Assembly: GCA_902516465.1 (NCBI GenBank)
Contig: CABXZD010000002.1
Span: 1 to 64,000 of the forward strand
Source of the DNA: an uncultured Pelagibacteraceae bacterium
GTDB lineage: Bacteria > Pseudomonadota > Alphaproteobacteria > Pelagibacterales > Pelagibacteraceae
Direction: 5' to 3'
DNA length: 64,000 bases
Below the pieces are notes generated by a model that saw only the letters and a program-made list of their open reading frames with translations, was not told the DNA's origin and did no database searches. Both the position numbers and the translations under genes were made by a program. Shown here piece by piece: positions 51,553 through 62,642 of the stretch (positions are counted from its first letter, which is position 1; every line of letters begins with the position of its first letter).

Positions 51553-52133
51553 GTATAATTATCTAAATATGCTTGAATCTTTTTTATTGGTAATCCCATA
51601 ACAGTATCCTTGTCCCCATCAATTTTTAGAAATAATTTTTTTCCTACTCCTTCAATTTGATAAACATTATAAGCGTATAAAGATTCATCTGGTATTTTAG
51701 ACAAATATTCTTTTAGTTCTTCGTCACTGAATTTTTTCATTGTTAAGCTAGCTTTATCAGTATAATTCCAAATCATAGACCCATTTTTTGAAATGCATAC
51801 TGAACTCACTAAATTATGTTTCTTTCCATTCAATTTTTTTAGAATACTTAAGGCCTCTTCTCTATTTCGAGGTTTAGAAATAAGCTCACCTTCTAAATCT
51901 ATAACACTATCAGCTCCTAAAACCAACACATCTAAATTATTTTGACTAACTTTACAGGCTTTAAGTTCTGCTAAATTTTTAGAAATAATTTCTGGGGATG
52001 CATTTTCACCAAGCAAACTTTGTTTGATAGGGTCTTCATCGACATTGGAAGGTTGAACCTCTACAAGAATATTGTTTCTATCTAATATATCTTTCCTAAC
52101 TTTGCTTCTTGACGCAAGTATTAATTTAAACAT
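51549..52133 (-). CDS. maf: Maf-like nucleotide pyrophosphatase
   Basis: LILASRSKVRKDIL; VLGADSVIDLEGELISKP. Confidence 0.93.
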   Translation of the reverse strand: MFKLILASRSKVRKDILDRNNILVEVQPSNVDEDPIKQSLLGENASPEIISKNLAELKACKVSQNNLDVLVLGADSVIDLEGELISKPRNREEALSILKKLNGKKHNLVSSVCISKNGSMIWNYTDKASLTMKKFSDEELKEYLSKIPDESLYAYNVYQIEGVGKKLFLKIDGDKDTVMGLPIKKIQAYLDNYT

Positions 52134-52950
52134 TTTGTTTATAAATTTCGTATATCTTTATTACTGAGGCTGCAGTTTCTTCAACAGATTTTCTAGTTAC
52201 ATCTATTGTGGGCCATCCATATTTACGAAATGTTCCTTTTGCGTTATCCACTTCTTTTTTAATTTTTTCTAAATCTGTATAAGATTTGTTTTCAGTTTCT
52301 TTCAGTGAATTCATTCTATTTTTTCTTATATCAACCAATCTTTCTGGTTCTGTGCTCAGACCAATAATACAAGAAATTTTTGGACTATCTTTTAAAACTT
52401 GTGGTATAGAATTTTCATTTACTAATGGAATATTTGAAGTTTTAAAACCTTTGTTTGCTAAATAAATTGCAGTCGGTGTTTTACTTGTTCTACTAACTCC
52501 CAATAAAATTATATCAGATTTTTTTATTTCTTTTACTAGATTTCCATCGTCATGATTCATTGTAAATTGAATAGCTTCAATTCTTTTATAATATTCTTCA
52601 TTTAAAGTGTATTGTCCACTTGGTTCATGAGATGCTTTTTGATTTAATAGTTTAGAAAAACTGAGTATAAGATCGCCGAGTACTCCAAAACATGGAATGT
52701 TTTTCTCATCACTTGTATTTGCTAGAAATTTCGCAAGATTACTGTCAACAATAGAATAAAGAATTACAGAGTTTGGTTGTTTTTTTGCATTAGATAAAAT
52801 TTTAGTAATTTGATTTTCTGTTCTTGTAAATGAAAATGTGTAAATTTTGTAATCAATATTTTTGAATTGAGCTTTGATAGCAGTAAAAATTCTATCTAGG
52901 GTTTCACCAGTAGAATCCGAAACTAAATAAATTTGATATGTATTGTTCAT
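52126..52950 (-). CDS. ppsR: Pyruvate phosphate dikinase/PEP synthase regulatory protein (DUF299)
   Basis: YLVSDSTGETLDRIFTAIKAQF; LLGVSRTSKTPTAIYLANKG. Confidence 0.93.
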   Translation of the reverse strand: MNNTYQIYLVSDSTGETLDRIFTAIKAQFKNIDYKIYTFSFTRTENQITKILSNAKKQPNSVILYSIVDSNLAKFLANTSDEKNIPCFGVLGDLILSFSKLLNQKASHEPSGQYTLNEEYYKRIEAIQFTMNHDDGNLVKEIKKSDIILLGVSRTSKTPTAIYLANKGFKTSNIPLVNENSIPQVLKDSPKISCIIGLSTEPERLVDIRKNRMNSLKETENKSYTDLEKIKKEVDNAKGTFRKYGWPTIDVTRKSVEETAASVIKIYEIYKQNV

Positions 52951-53232
52951 GTATAAATTGTTGATATGTATGTTTTATTTAAATCATATTGGATATTTTT
53001 AATATTGAATAATTAACATTGTAAAACATTGATTTTATCAACATTATTAAAACTATGTATAATAATTCAACTATATTTGAATAAATTGTTAATAGGCTAC
53101 AATATTACTTATATATTTAATAAATTTAAGGCTCTAAATGTTAATAAAAAGTTTATAAAATGTTGAAAAAAATTAATTACCGTTATTCACAGACTATATT
53201 ACAAATACTAGTAACTATATTTAATTATTAAT
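52951..53232. other. Candidate chromosomal replication origin (oriC)
   Basis: AT-rich 282-bp gap between divergent ppsR and hemE (alphaproteobacterial origin context); TTATTCACA DnaA box at 53183-53191, near-boxes TTATCAACA (53035-53043) and TGTTAATAA (53139-53147). Confidence 0.75.
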
Positions 53233-54234
53233 ATGTCACAAATTTATGAAATTATAATAAATAAAAAAACAAATTTGAATCCTATATGGATTATGAGACA
53301 AGCTGGAAGATATCTTCCTGAGTTTAGAGAAATCAGGAAAAAAAATAGTGATTTCATTAAATTGTGCTTGAATCCTAGTTTAGCAACAGAAATAACCTTA
53401 CAGCCTTTAAAAAGATTTGAATTAGATGCCGCTATAATTTTTTCAGACATTTTAATGGTGCCCTATGGCTTGAATCAAAAAGTTGAATTCAAAAAAAATT
53501 TTGGCCCAATTCTTGGAAAATTAGATCTGCAAAAAATATCAAATTTTAATGAAGAAGACTTTACTGAAAAACTTAAACCAGTTTATACGGCAATAGATTT
53601 AGTTAGAAAAAATGATTTAACGTTAAATAAAAGTACGATAGGTTTTGTGGGCGCACCTTGGACATTACTGGTTTATTTAATAAATAAGAAATCCCCAAAG
53701 CAGAAATTAATCAATAATTTCTTTCAAGACCTACGTTCAATAAAAACAATTTTATTAGTTTTAGATAAATTTCTTAAAATCCATATTAAAAATCAAATAG
53801 ATAATGGTGCAGAGGTAATACAAATATTCGATAGTTGGGCTGGTTTACTAGAGACTAAAGATTTACCAGATTATGTTTATTCACCAACCTTATCTCTAGT
53901 AGAGTATATTAAATCTTTGAATATTCCAGCTATATGTTTTCCACGAGGGATTAAAAATTATAAAATTTATTGTGATAATATAAAACCTGATGCTATTTGT
54001 ATTGATTATGAAACTGATCCAATTCAAATTAGAAGAGACATCAAAATACCTGTACAAGGCGGTATGGACCCGAAAGTATTATTGTCTGATAAAGAAAATT
54101 TAAAAAAAGAGGCAAAAAAATATCTAGATATATTTAAAGACCATCCATATATTTTTAATTTAGGCCATGGTGTTTTACCTCAAACAGACCCAAACATGAT
54201 GGATTATCTTGTAAAAATGGTAAAAGACTATTAA
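53233..54234 (+). CDS. hemE: Uroporphyrinogen decarboxylase
   Basis: PIWIMRQAGRYLPEFREIR; GFVGAPWTLLVYL; QIFDSWAG. Confidence 0.97.
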   Translation: MSQIYEIIINKKTNLNPIWIMRQAGRYLPEFREIRKKNSDFIKLCLNPSLATEITLQPLKRFELDAAIIFSDILMVPYGLNQKVEFKKNFGPILGKLDLQKISNFNEEDFTEKLKPVYTAIDLVRKNDLTLNKSTIGFVGAPWTLLVYLINKKSPKQKLINNFFQDLRSIKTILLVLDKFLKIHIKNQIDNGAEVIQIFDSWAGLLETKDLPDYVYSPTLSLVEYIKSLNIPAICFPRGIKNYKIYCDNIKPDAICIDYETDPIQIRRDIKIPVQGGMDPKVLLSDKENLKKEAKKYLDIFKDHPYIFNLGHGVLPQTDPNMMDYLVKMVKDY

Positions 54235-55232
54235 TGAATAAAAAATTTGAACACCCCTCTATAAATTTCGGAAAAACTGGAGTTCTAATAATTAATTTAG
54301 GAACCCCTGACTCAACAAATTGGTTTGACATTAGAAAATATTTAAAAGAATTCTTGTCTGATAGAAGAGTTATAGAAGTTAACCCTATAATTTGGCAAAT
54401 TATATTAAATGTGATTATATTAAATTTAAGACCTTCTAAAACAGCAAAGGCCTATAAAGAAATATGGATGAAAGATGAAAACATTTCTCCGCTTTTATAT
54501 TATACACGAAAACAGGCTGATAAATTATCAAGATTAATATCAAAAGAAAATTTGATAGTAGATTATGCTATGAGATATGGAAATCCTAGCATAAAAAGTA
54601 AAATCAAGATGCTTCATGACTTGGGTTGTGAAAATCTAGTTATACTTCCGATGTATCCTCAATATGCTGCTGCAACTACAGCTACCGTTTGTGATGAAGT
54701 ATACAGAACTCTTATGAAAATGAGATGGCAACCATCATTAAAAATAATTCCCCATTACGAGTCTGACTCCTTGTATATAGATGCATTAGTAAGTTCTTTA
54801 AATAAAAAGATAAAAGAAATTAATTGGAAACCGGATCTGATATTAGCGTCATATCATGGCATTCCTCAAAAGTATTTCGATAAAGGTGACCCCTACCATT
54901 GTTATTGTCATAAAACCACAAGGCTTATATCAGAGAAATTTAATTCAATCGAAATCAAGACAACATTTCAGTCCAGATTTGGGCCTCAAAAATGGCTTCA
55001 GCCTTATACTGATAAGACTTTAGAAAATCTTCCAGCTGAAGGAAAAAAGAACATTTTAGCTATTTGTCCAGGTTTTTCGTCAGATTGTGTTGAAACTTTA
55101 GAGGAAATACTTATTCAAGGCAAAGAAAGCTTTTTAGACTCCGGGGGAGAAAACTTTGACATGGTTCCTTGCTTAAATGATAACGATGATCATATCAAAT
55201 TATTGAAATCTTTAATTGAAAAAAGTATTTGA
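54234..55232 (+). CDS. hemH: Ferrochelatase
   Basis: VLIINLGTPDSTNWFDIRKYLKEFLSDRRVIE; SYHGIPQKYFDKGDPYHCYCHKTTRL. Confidence 0.97.
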   Translation: MNKKFEHPSINFGKTGVLIINLGTPDSTNWFDIRKYLKEFLSDRRVIEVNPIIWQIILNVIILNLRPSKTAKAYKEIWMKDENISPLLYYTRKQADKLSRLISKENLIVDYAMRYGNPSIKSKIKMLHDLGCENLVILPMYPQYAAATTATVCDEVYRTLMKMRWQPSLKIIPHYESDSLYIDALVSSLNKKIKEINWKPDLILASYHGIPQKYFDKGDPYHCYCHKTTRLISEKFNSIEIKTTFQSRFGPQKWLQPYTDKTLENLPAEGKKNILAICPGFSSDCVETLEEILIQGKESFLDSGGENFDMVPCLNDNDDHIKLLKSLIEKSI

Positions 55233-55670
55233 TTGATGAATACTTATTTGCTTTTTAAATCATTACATCTGATATCTGTAATTTCATGGATGGCAGGGTT
55301 GTTATATCTTCCAAGAATTTTTGTTTATCATTCACAAAATAATACTCAACAAATTATTTCTGAAGTATTTAAAGTAATGGAAAAAAAACTTTTCTTTTAC
55401 ATTATGACACCAGCAATGATTTTGTCTTGGGTGTTTGGTTTAATATTAATTCATGAGATAGGATTTGACAAATTAGGACAAACCTGGATGATTTTAAAAT
55501 TAGTTTTTGTAGCCTTACTTACTTTTTATCATTTCTATCTTGGTAGAATTTTAGGTCAATTTAAAACAGATTCAAATAGACATTCACATAAATTTTATAG
55601 GCTAATTAATGAAATACCCACATTATTGCTAATTTTGATCATATTTGTTGTAATATTTAAGCCTATCTAA
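55233..55670 (+). CDS. hemJ: Protoporphyrinogen oxidase HemJ-like (CopD/UPF0093 family)
   Basis: KSLHLISVISWMAGLLYLPRIFVYH. Confidence 0.92.
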   Translation: MMNTYLLFKSLHLISVISWMAGLLYLPRIFVYHSQNNTQQIISEVFKVMEKKLFFYIMTPAMILSWVFGLILIHEIGFDKLGQTWMILKLVFVALLTFYHFYLGRILGQFKTDSNRHSHKFYRLINEIPTLLLILIIFVVIFKPI

Positions 55671-55733
55671 GGTTGAATAATTTTAAATTACATATATATT
55701 AAGTCTATTATTAAGTCCTTAATAATTTTAATC

Positions 55734-57002
55734 ATGAACATACAAGAACTAAAACTTAAATCATCAGAACAACTTATTACTCAAGCAGAAGAGCTAGGTA
55801 TTGAGAACGCGAGCACGCTAAGAAAACAAGAAATTCTTTTTGCTATTCTTAAAAAAGTTGCTGAAAAAGAAGAAATTACTGGAGCTGGTGTTTTGCAGTT
55901 ACTTCAAGATGGATTTGGTTTTTTAAGAGCGATGGAGTCGAATTACCTCCCCGGCCCAGATGATATTTATGTTAGTCCAAGTCAAATAAGAAAATTTGGT
56001 TTAAGAACAGGAGATACTGTTGAGGGCCCTGTAAGAGCACCAAAAGAAGGCGAAAGGTACTTTGCTTTATTGCAAGTTAGTAAAATAAATTTTGAAGAGC
56101 CAGATAAATCTAGGCATAAAATTGCTTTTGATAACCTAACACCACTTTATCCGGATAAGCAGCTGGTCATGGAAGTGGAAATGATAAAAACTGAGAAAAA
56201 GCCAGACCTAACACCAAGATTAATAGACTTAGTGAGTCCAATCGGAAAGGGACAAAGATCAATTATCATATCACCACCAAAAGCAGGGAAAACAATGATT
56301 TTGCAAAGTATTGCAAACTCTATCGCTAAAAATTATCCTGAATGCTATCTAATTGTGTTGCTTATTGATGAGAGACCAGAAGAAGTAACAGATATGCAAA
56401 GAACTGTGAAAGGCGAGGTTATAAGCTCTACATTTGACGAGCCAGCACAACGTCACGTAGCTGTTGCAGAGATGGTTATAGAAAAAGCAAAAAGATTAAC
56501 AGAGCATAAAAAAGATGTGGTCATATTGCTTGATTCAATTACCAGATTAGGAAGAGCATATAATGCTGTAATCCCAAGTTCTGGTAAAGTTTTAACAGGA
56601 GGTGTTGATGCTAACGCTCTTCAAAGGCCAAAAAGATTTTTTGGAGCAGCAAGAAACATAGAAGAAGGAGGATCATTAACTATTATATCAACAGCGCTTA
56701 TAGATACAGGTAGTAGAATGGATGAAGTTATTTTTGAAGAGTTTAAGGGAACAGGAAATAGCGAGACTGTACTTGATAGAAAAATCGCTGACAAAAGAAT
56801 TTATCCCGCAATAGATATAACCAAATCAGGAACTAGAAGAGAGGAATTGTTGTTTGATAAAAATGATCTTCAAAAAATGAATGTATTAAGAAGAATTATA
56901 GCCCCAATGGGGACTATGGATGCAATTGAATTCATTAATTCAAAGTTAAAGGATACGAAAAATAATGCTGAGTTCTTTAATTCAATGAATAAACCAGCTT
57001 AA
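55734..57002 (+). CDS. rho: Transcription termination factor Rho
   Basis: [50 protein letters not shown]. Confidence 0.98.
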   Translation: MNIQELKLKSSEQLITQAEELGIENASTLRKQEILFAILKKVAEKEEITGAGVLQLLQDGFGFLRAMESNYLPGPDDIYVSPSQIRKFGLRTGDTVEGPVRAPKEGERYFALLQVSKINFEEPDKSRHKIAFDNLTPLYPDKQLVMEVEMIKTEKKPDLTPRLIDLVSPIGKGQRSIIISPPKAGKTMILQSIANSIAKNYPECYLIVLLIDERPEEVTDMQRTVKGEVISSTFDEPAQRHVAVAEMVIEKAKRLTEHKKDVVILLDSITRLGRAYNAVIPSSGKVLTGGVDANALQRPKRFFGAARNIEEGGSLTIISTALIDTGSRMDEVIFEEFKGTGNSETVLDRKIADKRIYPAIDITKSGTRREELLFDKNDLQKMNVLRRIIAPMGTMDAIEFINSKLKDTKNNAEFFNSMNKPA

Positions 57003-57043
57003 TTAAGTTTTCCAATATTGTAGAATAAAAGTTATAATATTTT

Positions 57044-58375
57044 ATGACTATTTATGCTCTTTCATCTGGTCCAGGCATGTCTGGGGTGGCTGTTATAAGA
57101 ATTTCGGGCCCAGAGACTGCGAAGGTACTCAAAAAACTTACAAACAAAGAAATTTCAAAGCCAAGAACTGCAACTCTTCAAAAAATAAACAATATCAACA
57201 CTTCTGAGCTTATTGATGAAGGTATAATCATCTGGTTTCCAGGCCCTGAGAGCTACACAGGAGAGGATATGGCTGAAATTCATGTACATGGAGGTAAGGC
57301 GGTTGTTTTGGCTGTCCAAAACGAGATTTCAAAAGTTGAAAACTGTAGATTAGCTGAGCCAGGTGAATTCACAAAGCTAGCGTTTCAAAATGGAAAGATA
57401 AATTTATTAAAAGCAGAAAGCATAGCTGATTTAATTTCAGCAGAGACTGAAATTCAGAGGCTTCAAGCTGTAAAAATGATGAATGGAAAATCTTCAAAGA
57501 AATTTAATGAATTGAGAGAAAAATTATTAAAAATTTTATCCTTTGTTGAGGCCAAAATAGATTTTCCTGAAGAGGATTTGCCAGACGAAAATATTAAACA
57601 AATAAAAAAAGATTCTTCAGATGTAATGGAGCAAATAAAAAAAATTTTAGATGATCAAAAAGTGGGAGAAATAATTAGGGAAGGTTTTAAAATTGCAATT
57701 GTAGGACCAACCAATGCAGGAAAATCAAGCTTAATAAATAATTTATCAAATAGAGAGGTCGCAATAGTTTCTGAAATTGCTGGAACCACAAGAGACGTTG
57801 TTGAAACTCATTTAAATATAGATGGTTACCCAGTTATAATCTCAGATACAGCAGGCATAAGAGACTCTAGAGATGAAATTGAAAAAAAGGGAATTAAATT
57901 ATCACTTAAAAAAGCTGAAAACGCCGATTTAAAACTAGTAGTAGTTGATGTTAAAAACATTGATTTTAGCGGATTTTTGAATGATTTATTAAAAAAGGAT
58001 GCAATTTTAGTTATTAACAAATCAGATCTATTAAAAGAAAAATTAGATACTGAAGTTTCTAAATTTAATCATGTTTTAATTTCACTCAAAGACAATCTAA
58101 ATATAGATAAATTAATCTCTAAAATTAAAAACAATTTGAAAAACAAATTTATATCTGAGGAAGATATTTTAATTACAAGAGAAAGGCATAGACAACATTT
58201 GCTACAGTGTGTTGAACATTTGAGTAATTTTTCAGATAAAAATGATAAAAAAGATTTTGACAAAGGAGCTGAGGATCTAAGGTTAGCCACAAGACAATTA
58301 GGTATGATTGTTGGAAAAGTCGATGTAGAGGAGATATTAGGTAGTATTTTCAACGATTTTTGCATTGGTAAGTAA
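57044..58375 (+). CDS. mnmE: tRNA uridine-5-carboxymethylaminomethyl(34) synthesis GTPase MnmE
   Basis: IYALSSGPGMSGVAVIRISGP; GPTNAGKSSLINNL; C-terminal FNDFCIGK. Confidence 0.98.
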   Translation: MTIYALSSGPGMSGVAVIRISGPETAKVLKKLTNKEISKPRTATLQKINNINTSELIDEGIIIWFPGPESYTGEDMAEIHVHGGKAVVLAVQNEISKVENCRLAEPGEFTKLAFQNGKINLLKAESIADLISAETEIQRLQAVKMMNGKSSKKFNELREKLLKILSFVEAKIDFPEEDLPDENIKQIKKDSSDVMEQIKKILDDQKVGEIIREGFKIAIVGPTNAGKSSLINNLSNREVAIVSEIAGTTRDVVETHLNIDGYPVIISDTAGIRDSRDEIEKKGIKLSLKKAENADLKLVVVDVKNIDFSGFLNDLLKKDAILVINKSDLLKEKLDTEVSKFNHVLISLKDNLNIDKLISKIKNNLKNKFISEEDILITRERHRQHLLQCVEHLSNFSDKNDKKDFDKGAEDLRLATRQLGMIVGKVDVEEILGSIFNDFCIGK

Positions 58376-58490
58376 TTAGCGTTTTACGGGGCTTTTTTAT
58401 GGTTTTTGGTCAATTTTCATTGATATACAACACTTTTTTATAAAAAAACAGAAATCTTGTAAATATCTCAATCAAATATAAATTTAGTTC

Positions 58491-60362
58491 ATGAAAAAAG
58501 ATTTAAAGTTTGATGTAGTTGTTATCGGTGGTGGTCACGCAGGATGTGAAGCTGCAGCTGCTTCAGCAAGACTTGGGGTAGACACTGCCCTCTTTACACA
58601 CAATAAAAATACAATCGGAGAAATGTCGTGCAATCCAGCTATAGGTGGTTTAGGCAAAGGTCATTTAGTCAGAGAAATTGATGCTTTAGATGGTGTAATG
58701 GGAGAGGTAGCAGACAAGTCTGGAATACAGTTTAGATTATTAAATAGAAGTAGAGGACCTGCAGTTAGAGGACCCCGAACTCAGTCTGACAGATCATTAT
58801 ATCGTAAATATATGCAAGAAAAACTTGTAAACTACTGTAATTTAAGCATTTTTTCGGATCCTGTAATAAAGTTTATTTTTGAAAATAATCAAATAAGTGG
58901 GTTTTTAACACTTAAAGGTAACAAAGTGAGTTGTAACAAGTTAATCTTAACAACAGGCACTTTTTTGAATGGTTTAATACATATAGGTGATGAAAGAACT
59001 CCTGCTGGAAGATTTAATGAACAACCGAGTACAGGTTTAAGTGAACAATTAGAAAAATATAATTTTAAAATTGGAAGATTAAAAACAGGCACACCTCCTA
59101 GATTAGACTCTAGAACAATTAATTTTGAAAATTTGGAAAAACAGTTTGCCGATGAAGATCCATATTTTTTTTCTTTTCTGACTAAAAAAAATTTAAACAA
59201 GCAGGTTTCTTGTTCGATGACTTATACAAACGAAAAGGTTCATAAAATAATAGAAAAGAATTTATCTAAAAGTGCAATGTATTCCGGAAGCATACAAGGT
59301 GTTGGTCCTAGATATTGTCCGTCTATTGAGGACAAAATAGTAAAATTTGCTGATAAGACAAGACATCAAATATTTCTAGAGCCTGAGGGTCTAAATGATC
59401 ATACTATTTACCCTAATGGCATATCTACATCTCTACCTGAGGTTGTGCAATACGAAATACTCAACAATATCAATGGTTTAGAGAATGTCAAAGTAATTAG
59501 ACCAGGATATGCTATCGAATATGATTATATTGATCCGAGAGAGCTCTTTTTAACATTGGAGACAAAAAAAATAAAAAATCTTTATCTAGCTGGTCAAATA
59601 AATGGAACTACAGGTTATGAAGAAGCAGCTGCTCAAGGCCTTATAGCAGGAATTAATGCTGCTCTATCTTTAAAGAACATGGAACCTTTTATTTTAGATA
59701 GATCAGATGCCTACATTGGAGTGATGATCGATGATTTAGTCACTAAAGGTGTTGCTGAGCCTTATAGGATGTTTACATCTCGTGCAGAATATAGACTAAG
59801 TTTGAGGTCTGATAATGCTGATCTTAGATTAACAAATAAAGGTATTAATATTGGTCTAATAACTAATAAAAGAATAAATATATTTGAGGATAAGTTTAAG
59901 AAAATAAGTAAAATATCCCTTCAAATGTCTAATTTAAGCATATCCCCCTCAAAAGCAAATAATTTTGAAATTAAAATTGCTAAAGACGGCGTCTTAAGAT
60001 TTGCTGAGGAAATTTTAACCCAAAAAGGTGTTGATATGAATAAAATTAGACGTATTTGGCCTGAAATCCCCAATTACGGCAAAGAAATTGATGGACAAAT
60101 TGAGATTAACTCTCATTACAGGGGATATTTAAAAAAACAAAAAGCTGATATTTTAGCTTTTAAACGAGATGAGAATTTAACAATACCAGATAATATTGAC
60201 TATGATCAATTTTCAGGCCTTTCTAATGAGGTTAAAGCTAAATTTAAGCAAATAAAACCTAAAACTATGGGTCAGGCTCTAAGAATTGATGGAATAACGC
60301 CTGCAGCTGTATATATTTTGTTGTCACACGTCAAAAGAAAGTCTATTAAGCATATAGCTTGA
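58491..60362 (+). CDS. mnmG: tRNA uridine-5-carboxymethylaminomethyl(34) synthesis enzyme MnmG
   Basis: [43 protein letters not shown]. Confidence 0.98.
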   Translation: MKKDLKFDVVVIGGGHAGCEAAAASARLGVDTALFTHNKNTIGEMSCNPAIGGLGKGHLVREIDALDGVMGEVADKSGIQFRLLNRSRGPAVRGPRTQSDRSLYRKYMQEKLVNYCNLSIFSDPVIKFIFENNQISGFLTLKGNKVSCNKLILTTGTFLNGLIHIGDERTPAGRFNEQPSTGLSEQLEKYNFKIGRLKTGTPPRLDSRTINFENLEKQFADEDPYFFSFLTKKNLNKQVSCSMTYTNEKVHKIIEKNLSKSAMYSGSIQGVGPRYCPSIEDKIVKFADKTRHQIFLEPEGLNDHTIYPNGISTSLPEVVQYEILNNINGLENVKVIRPGYAIEYDYIDPRELFLTLETKKIKNLYLAGQINGTTGYEEAAAQGLIAGINAALSLKNMEPFILDRSDAYIGVMIDDLVTKGVAEPYRMFTSRAEYRLSLRSDNADLRLTNKGINIGLITNKRINIFEDKFKKISKISLQMSNLSISPSKANNFEIKIAKDGVLRFAEEILTQKGVDMNKIRRIWPEIPNYGKEIDGQIEINSHYRGYLKKQKADILAFKRDENLTIPDNIDYDQFSGLSNEVKAKFKQIKPKTMGQALRIDGITPAAVYILLSHVKRKSIKHIA

Positions 60363-61009
60363 TGGATAACATAATTTTAAATTCTTACTCTAAAATTTCT
60401 AATTTAAATGTTTCACGTGAAACATGTAATGAGCTGGAGAGCTTAGTTTCGATGATACAGAAAAAAAATAAGAAAATTAATATTATAAGTAAAAAAATGA
60501 GTGAAAAAGGGGCTATAAGAGAGCGTCATATTATAGATTCTGCACAAATTATTGATTTTGTTGATTTAAATTGCAATACAACCTCTGATTTAGGTACAGG
60601 GGGTGGAATGCCTGGATTAATAGTGGCTATAGTGATGAAAAAAATTAAAAATAACATGAAAGTTAACCTTTATGAAAAAAGCTACCACAAATGTGTTTTC
60701 CTGAGAGAAGTTTCAAAAAAATTAAATTTAAATACAGAAATAATTCAGAAAGATATTTTTTCACTTAAAAATATTGAAACAGGAACAATTATGTCCAGGG
60801 CTTTTAAACCAATGCCAGTGATTTTAAATTTGGTTAATGAAAATTTTAAAAAATATAAAAATATTATTTTTTTTATGGGAAGTAGTGGAAGAAAAATTTT
60901 TAATGAAACACTTCAAGAGTGGGATTTAGATTTTGAGGAAAAAAAAAGCTTAACAAGCAACGACTCATTCATATTAAACATCAAAAAAATTAAAAAAAAG
61001 ATTTCATGA
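60359..61009 (+). CDS. rsmG: 16S rRNA (guanine-N7)-methyltransferase RsmG
   Basis: [46 protein letters not shown]. Confidence 0.95.
   Translation: MMDNIILNSYSKISNLNVSRETCNELESLVSMIQKKNKKINIISKKMSEKGAIRERHIIDSAQIIDFVDLNCNTTSDLGTGGGMPGLIVAIVMKKIKNNMKVNLYEKSYHKCVFLREVSKKLNLNTEIIQKDIFSLKNIETGTIMSRAFKPMPVILNLVNENFKKYKNIIFFMGSSGRKIFNETLQEWDLDFEEKKSLTSNDSFILNIKKIKKKIS
60409..60424. promoter_or_regulatory. parS: parS centromere site inside rsmG
   Basis: Exact TGTTTCACGTGAAACA palindrome (18-bp palindrome ATGTTTCACGTGAAACAT at 60408-60425), ~0.6 kb from parA. Confidence 0.96.
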
Positions 61010-61800
61010 AAATAATTTCAATTATAAATCAAAAGGGTGGAGTTGGAAAAACAACAACTGTAATTAATTTAGCTTCGGCACTATCTCAACTTGGTAAAAA
61101 AATTTTAGTAATCGATCTAGATCCGCAAGGAAATGCTACTACAGGGTTGGGATTATCTAATACTGAGCAATCAGATCAAACAATATATGGAATTTTGAAT
61201 GGCACAGTAGCAATTTCTGATGTAATCAAGAAAACAAAATTTGAAAACTTAGATTTAATTTCTTCCAACGTTGATTTGTCAGGATTAGAAGTAGAAACAG
61301 CAGGAGATAGCGACAGAGCATTTATTTTGAAGAGTAAATTGACCGCGTATTTAAACAATTCTAGAGCTTTATATGATTATGTCTTAATAGACTGCCCACC
61401 ATCTTTGAGTTTGTTAACTGTAATGGCCTTGGTATCTTCAAATTCACTTTTAGTGCCCCTCCAGACAGAATTTTTTGCTTTAGAGGGCTTAACACAGCTT
61501 ATGAAGACCATCGAAAGAATAAAGATTAATCTAAATCCTAGTTTGACTATACAGGGAATACTTTTAACAATGTATGACAGAAGAAATAAACTTTCATCGC
61601 AAGTAGAACAAGAAGCAAGAGATTATTTTAAGGATAAAGTTTACCAGACAGTTATTCCACGTAACGTAAGACTATCCGAAGCACCATCACATGGGATACC
61701 AGTCTTAATTTATGATAAAAATTGCCCTGGGAGTAAGTCGTATTATAGTTTTACAGATGAATTCATAAATCAAGAAAACAATTTAGGAAGTGCTGCATAA
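61006..61800 (+). CDS. parA: Chromosome partitioning ATPase ParA
   Basis: IINQKGGVGKTTTVINLASAL; DLDPQGNATTGLG. Confidence 0.98.
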   Translation: MKIISIINQKGGVGKTTTVINLASALSQLGKKILVIDLDPQGNATTGLGLSNTEQSDQTIYGILNGTVAISDVIKKTKFENLDLISSNVDLSGLEVETAGDSDRAFILKSKLTAYLNNSRALYDYVLIDCPPSLSLLTVMALVSSNSLLVPLQTEFFALEGLTQLMKTIERIKINLNPSLTIQGILLTMYDRRNKLSSQVEQEARDYFKDKVYQTVIPRNVRLSEAPSHGIPVLIYDKNCPGSKSYYSFTDEFINQENNLGSAA

Positions 61801-62642
61801 TGAATAAAATTAAAAAAGGTTTAGGAAGAGGTTTGTCATCCTTAATTGGTGAAAGTAAGGTTGAACCTAAATCTAATAAATTATTGTTAAGTGATATTAT
61901 TCCAAATAAATTTCAGCCTCGAAAAATTTTTGATGAAGATAACCTTAATGACTTAACAAATTCAATAAAGGAACGAGGAGTAATTCAACCGATTATCGTA
62001 AGAAGCTCAATGGACAATAACTCAAAGTTTGAAATTATAGCTGGTGAGAGAAGGTGGTTAGCAGCAAGAAAAGCGGGCCTACATGATATTCCTGCTATAG
62101 TCACAGAAGCTGATGATCTTAAATCTTTAGAGTTTGCGATTGTTGAAAATGTTCAACGAAATGATCTAAACCCTTTAGAAGAAGCCCAAGGATATAAAAG
62201 ATTAATAGATGAATTTTCTTATGATCAGGAAAAAGTGTCTAAATTTATTGGTAAAAGTAGAAGCTATATTACTAATTCATTAAGGCTTTTAAGTTTGCCT
62301 CAAGAAGTTTTAAAATTTATAGATGAAAAAAAAATAACGGTAGGCCATGGCAAAATTTTAGTGGGTCTAGATAATGCTTTATTTGTAGCAAATAAAATTA
62401 TTGAAAAAAAGTTATCAGTAAGACAAGCAGAGAGTTTTGTAAAAATTTTTAAAAAAAATCCATCTATAAAAAAACTTCCAAAAGATCCAAATTTAAGAAG
62501 TCTTGAACAAAATTTGTCTGAAAAAATTGGATTAAACGTCGTTATCAAAAATAATAAAAAAAATAAAGGAACAATTACTTTTGCTTTTCATGATAACGAA
62601 CAGCTAAACAAAATTATTGATATAATAAAATCTAATTATTAA
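61800..62642 (+). CDS. parB: Chromosome partitioning protein ParB
   Basis: KGLGRGLSSLIGE; QPRKIFDEDNLNDLTNSIKERGVIQPIIVR; GERRWLAARKAG. Confidence 0.98.
   Translation: MNKIKKGLGRGLSSLIGESKVEPKSNKLLLSDIIPNKFQPRKIFDEDNLNDLTNSIKERGVIQPIIVRSSMDNNSKFEIIAGERRWLAARKAGLHDIPAIVTEADDLKSLEFAIVENVQRNDLNPLEEAQGYKRLIDEFSYDQEKVSKFIGKSRSYITNSLRLLSLPQEVLKFIDEKKITVGHGKILVGLDNALFVANKIIEKKLSVRQAESFVKIFKKNPSIKKLPKDPNLRSLEQNLSEKIGLNVVIKNNKKNKGTITFAFHDNEQLNKIIDIIKSNY

Noticed and set aside
53071-53086. Small inverted repeat TTCAA-CTATAT-TTGAA in the oriC candidate
   Set aside because: Short and expected by chance in such AT-rich DNA.
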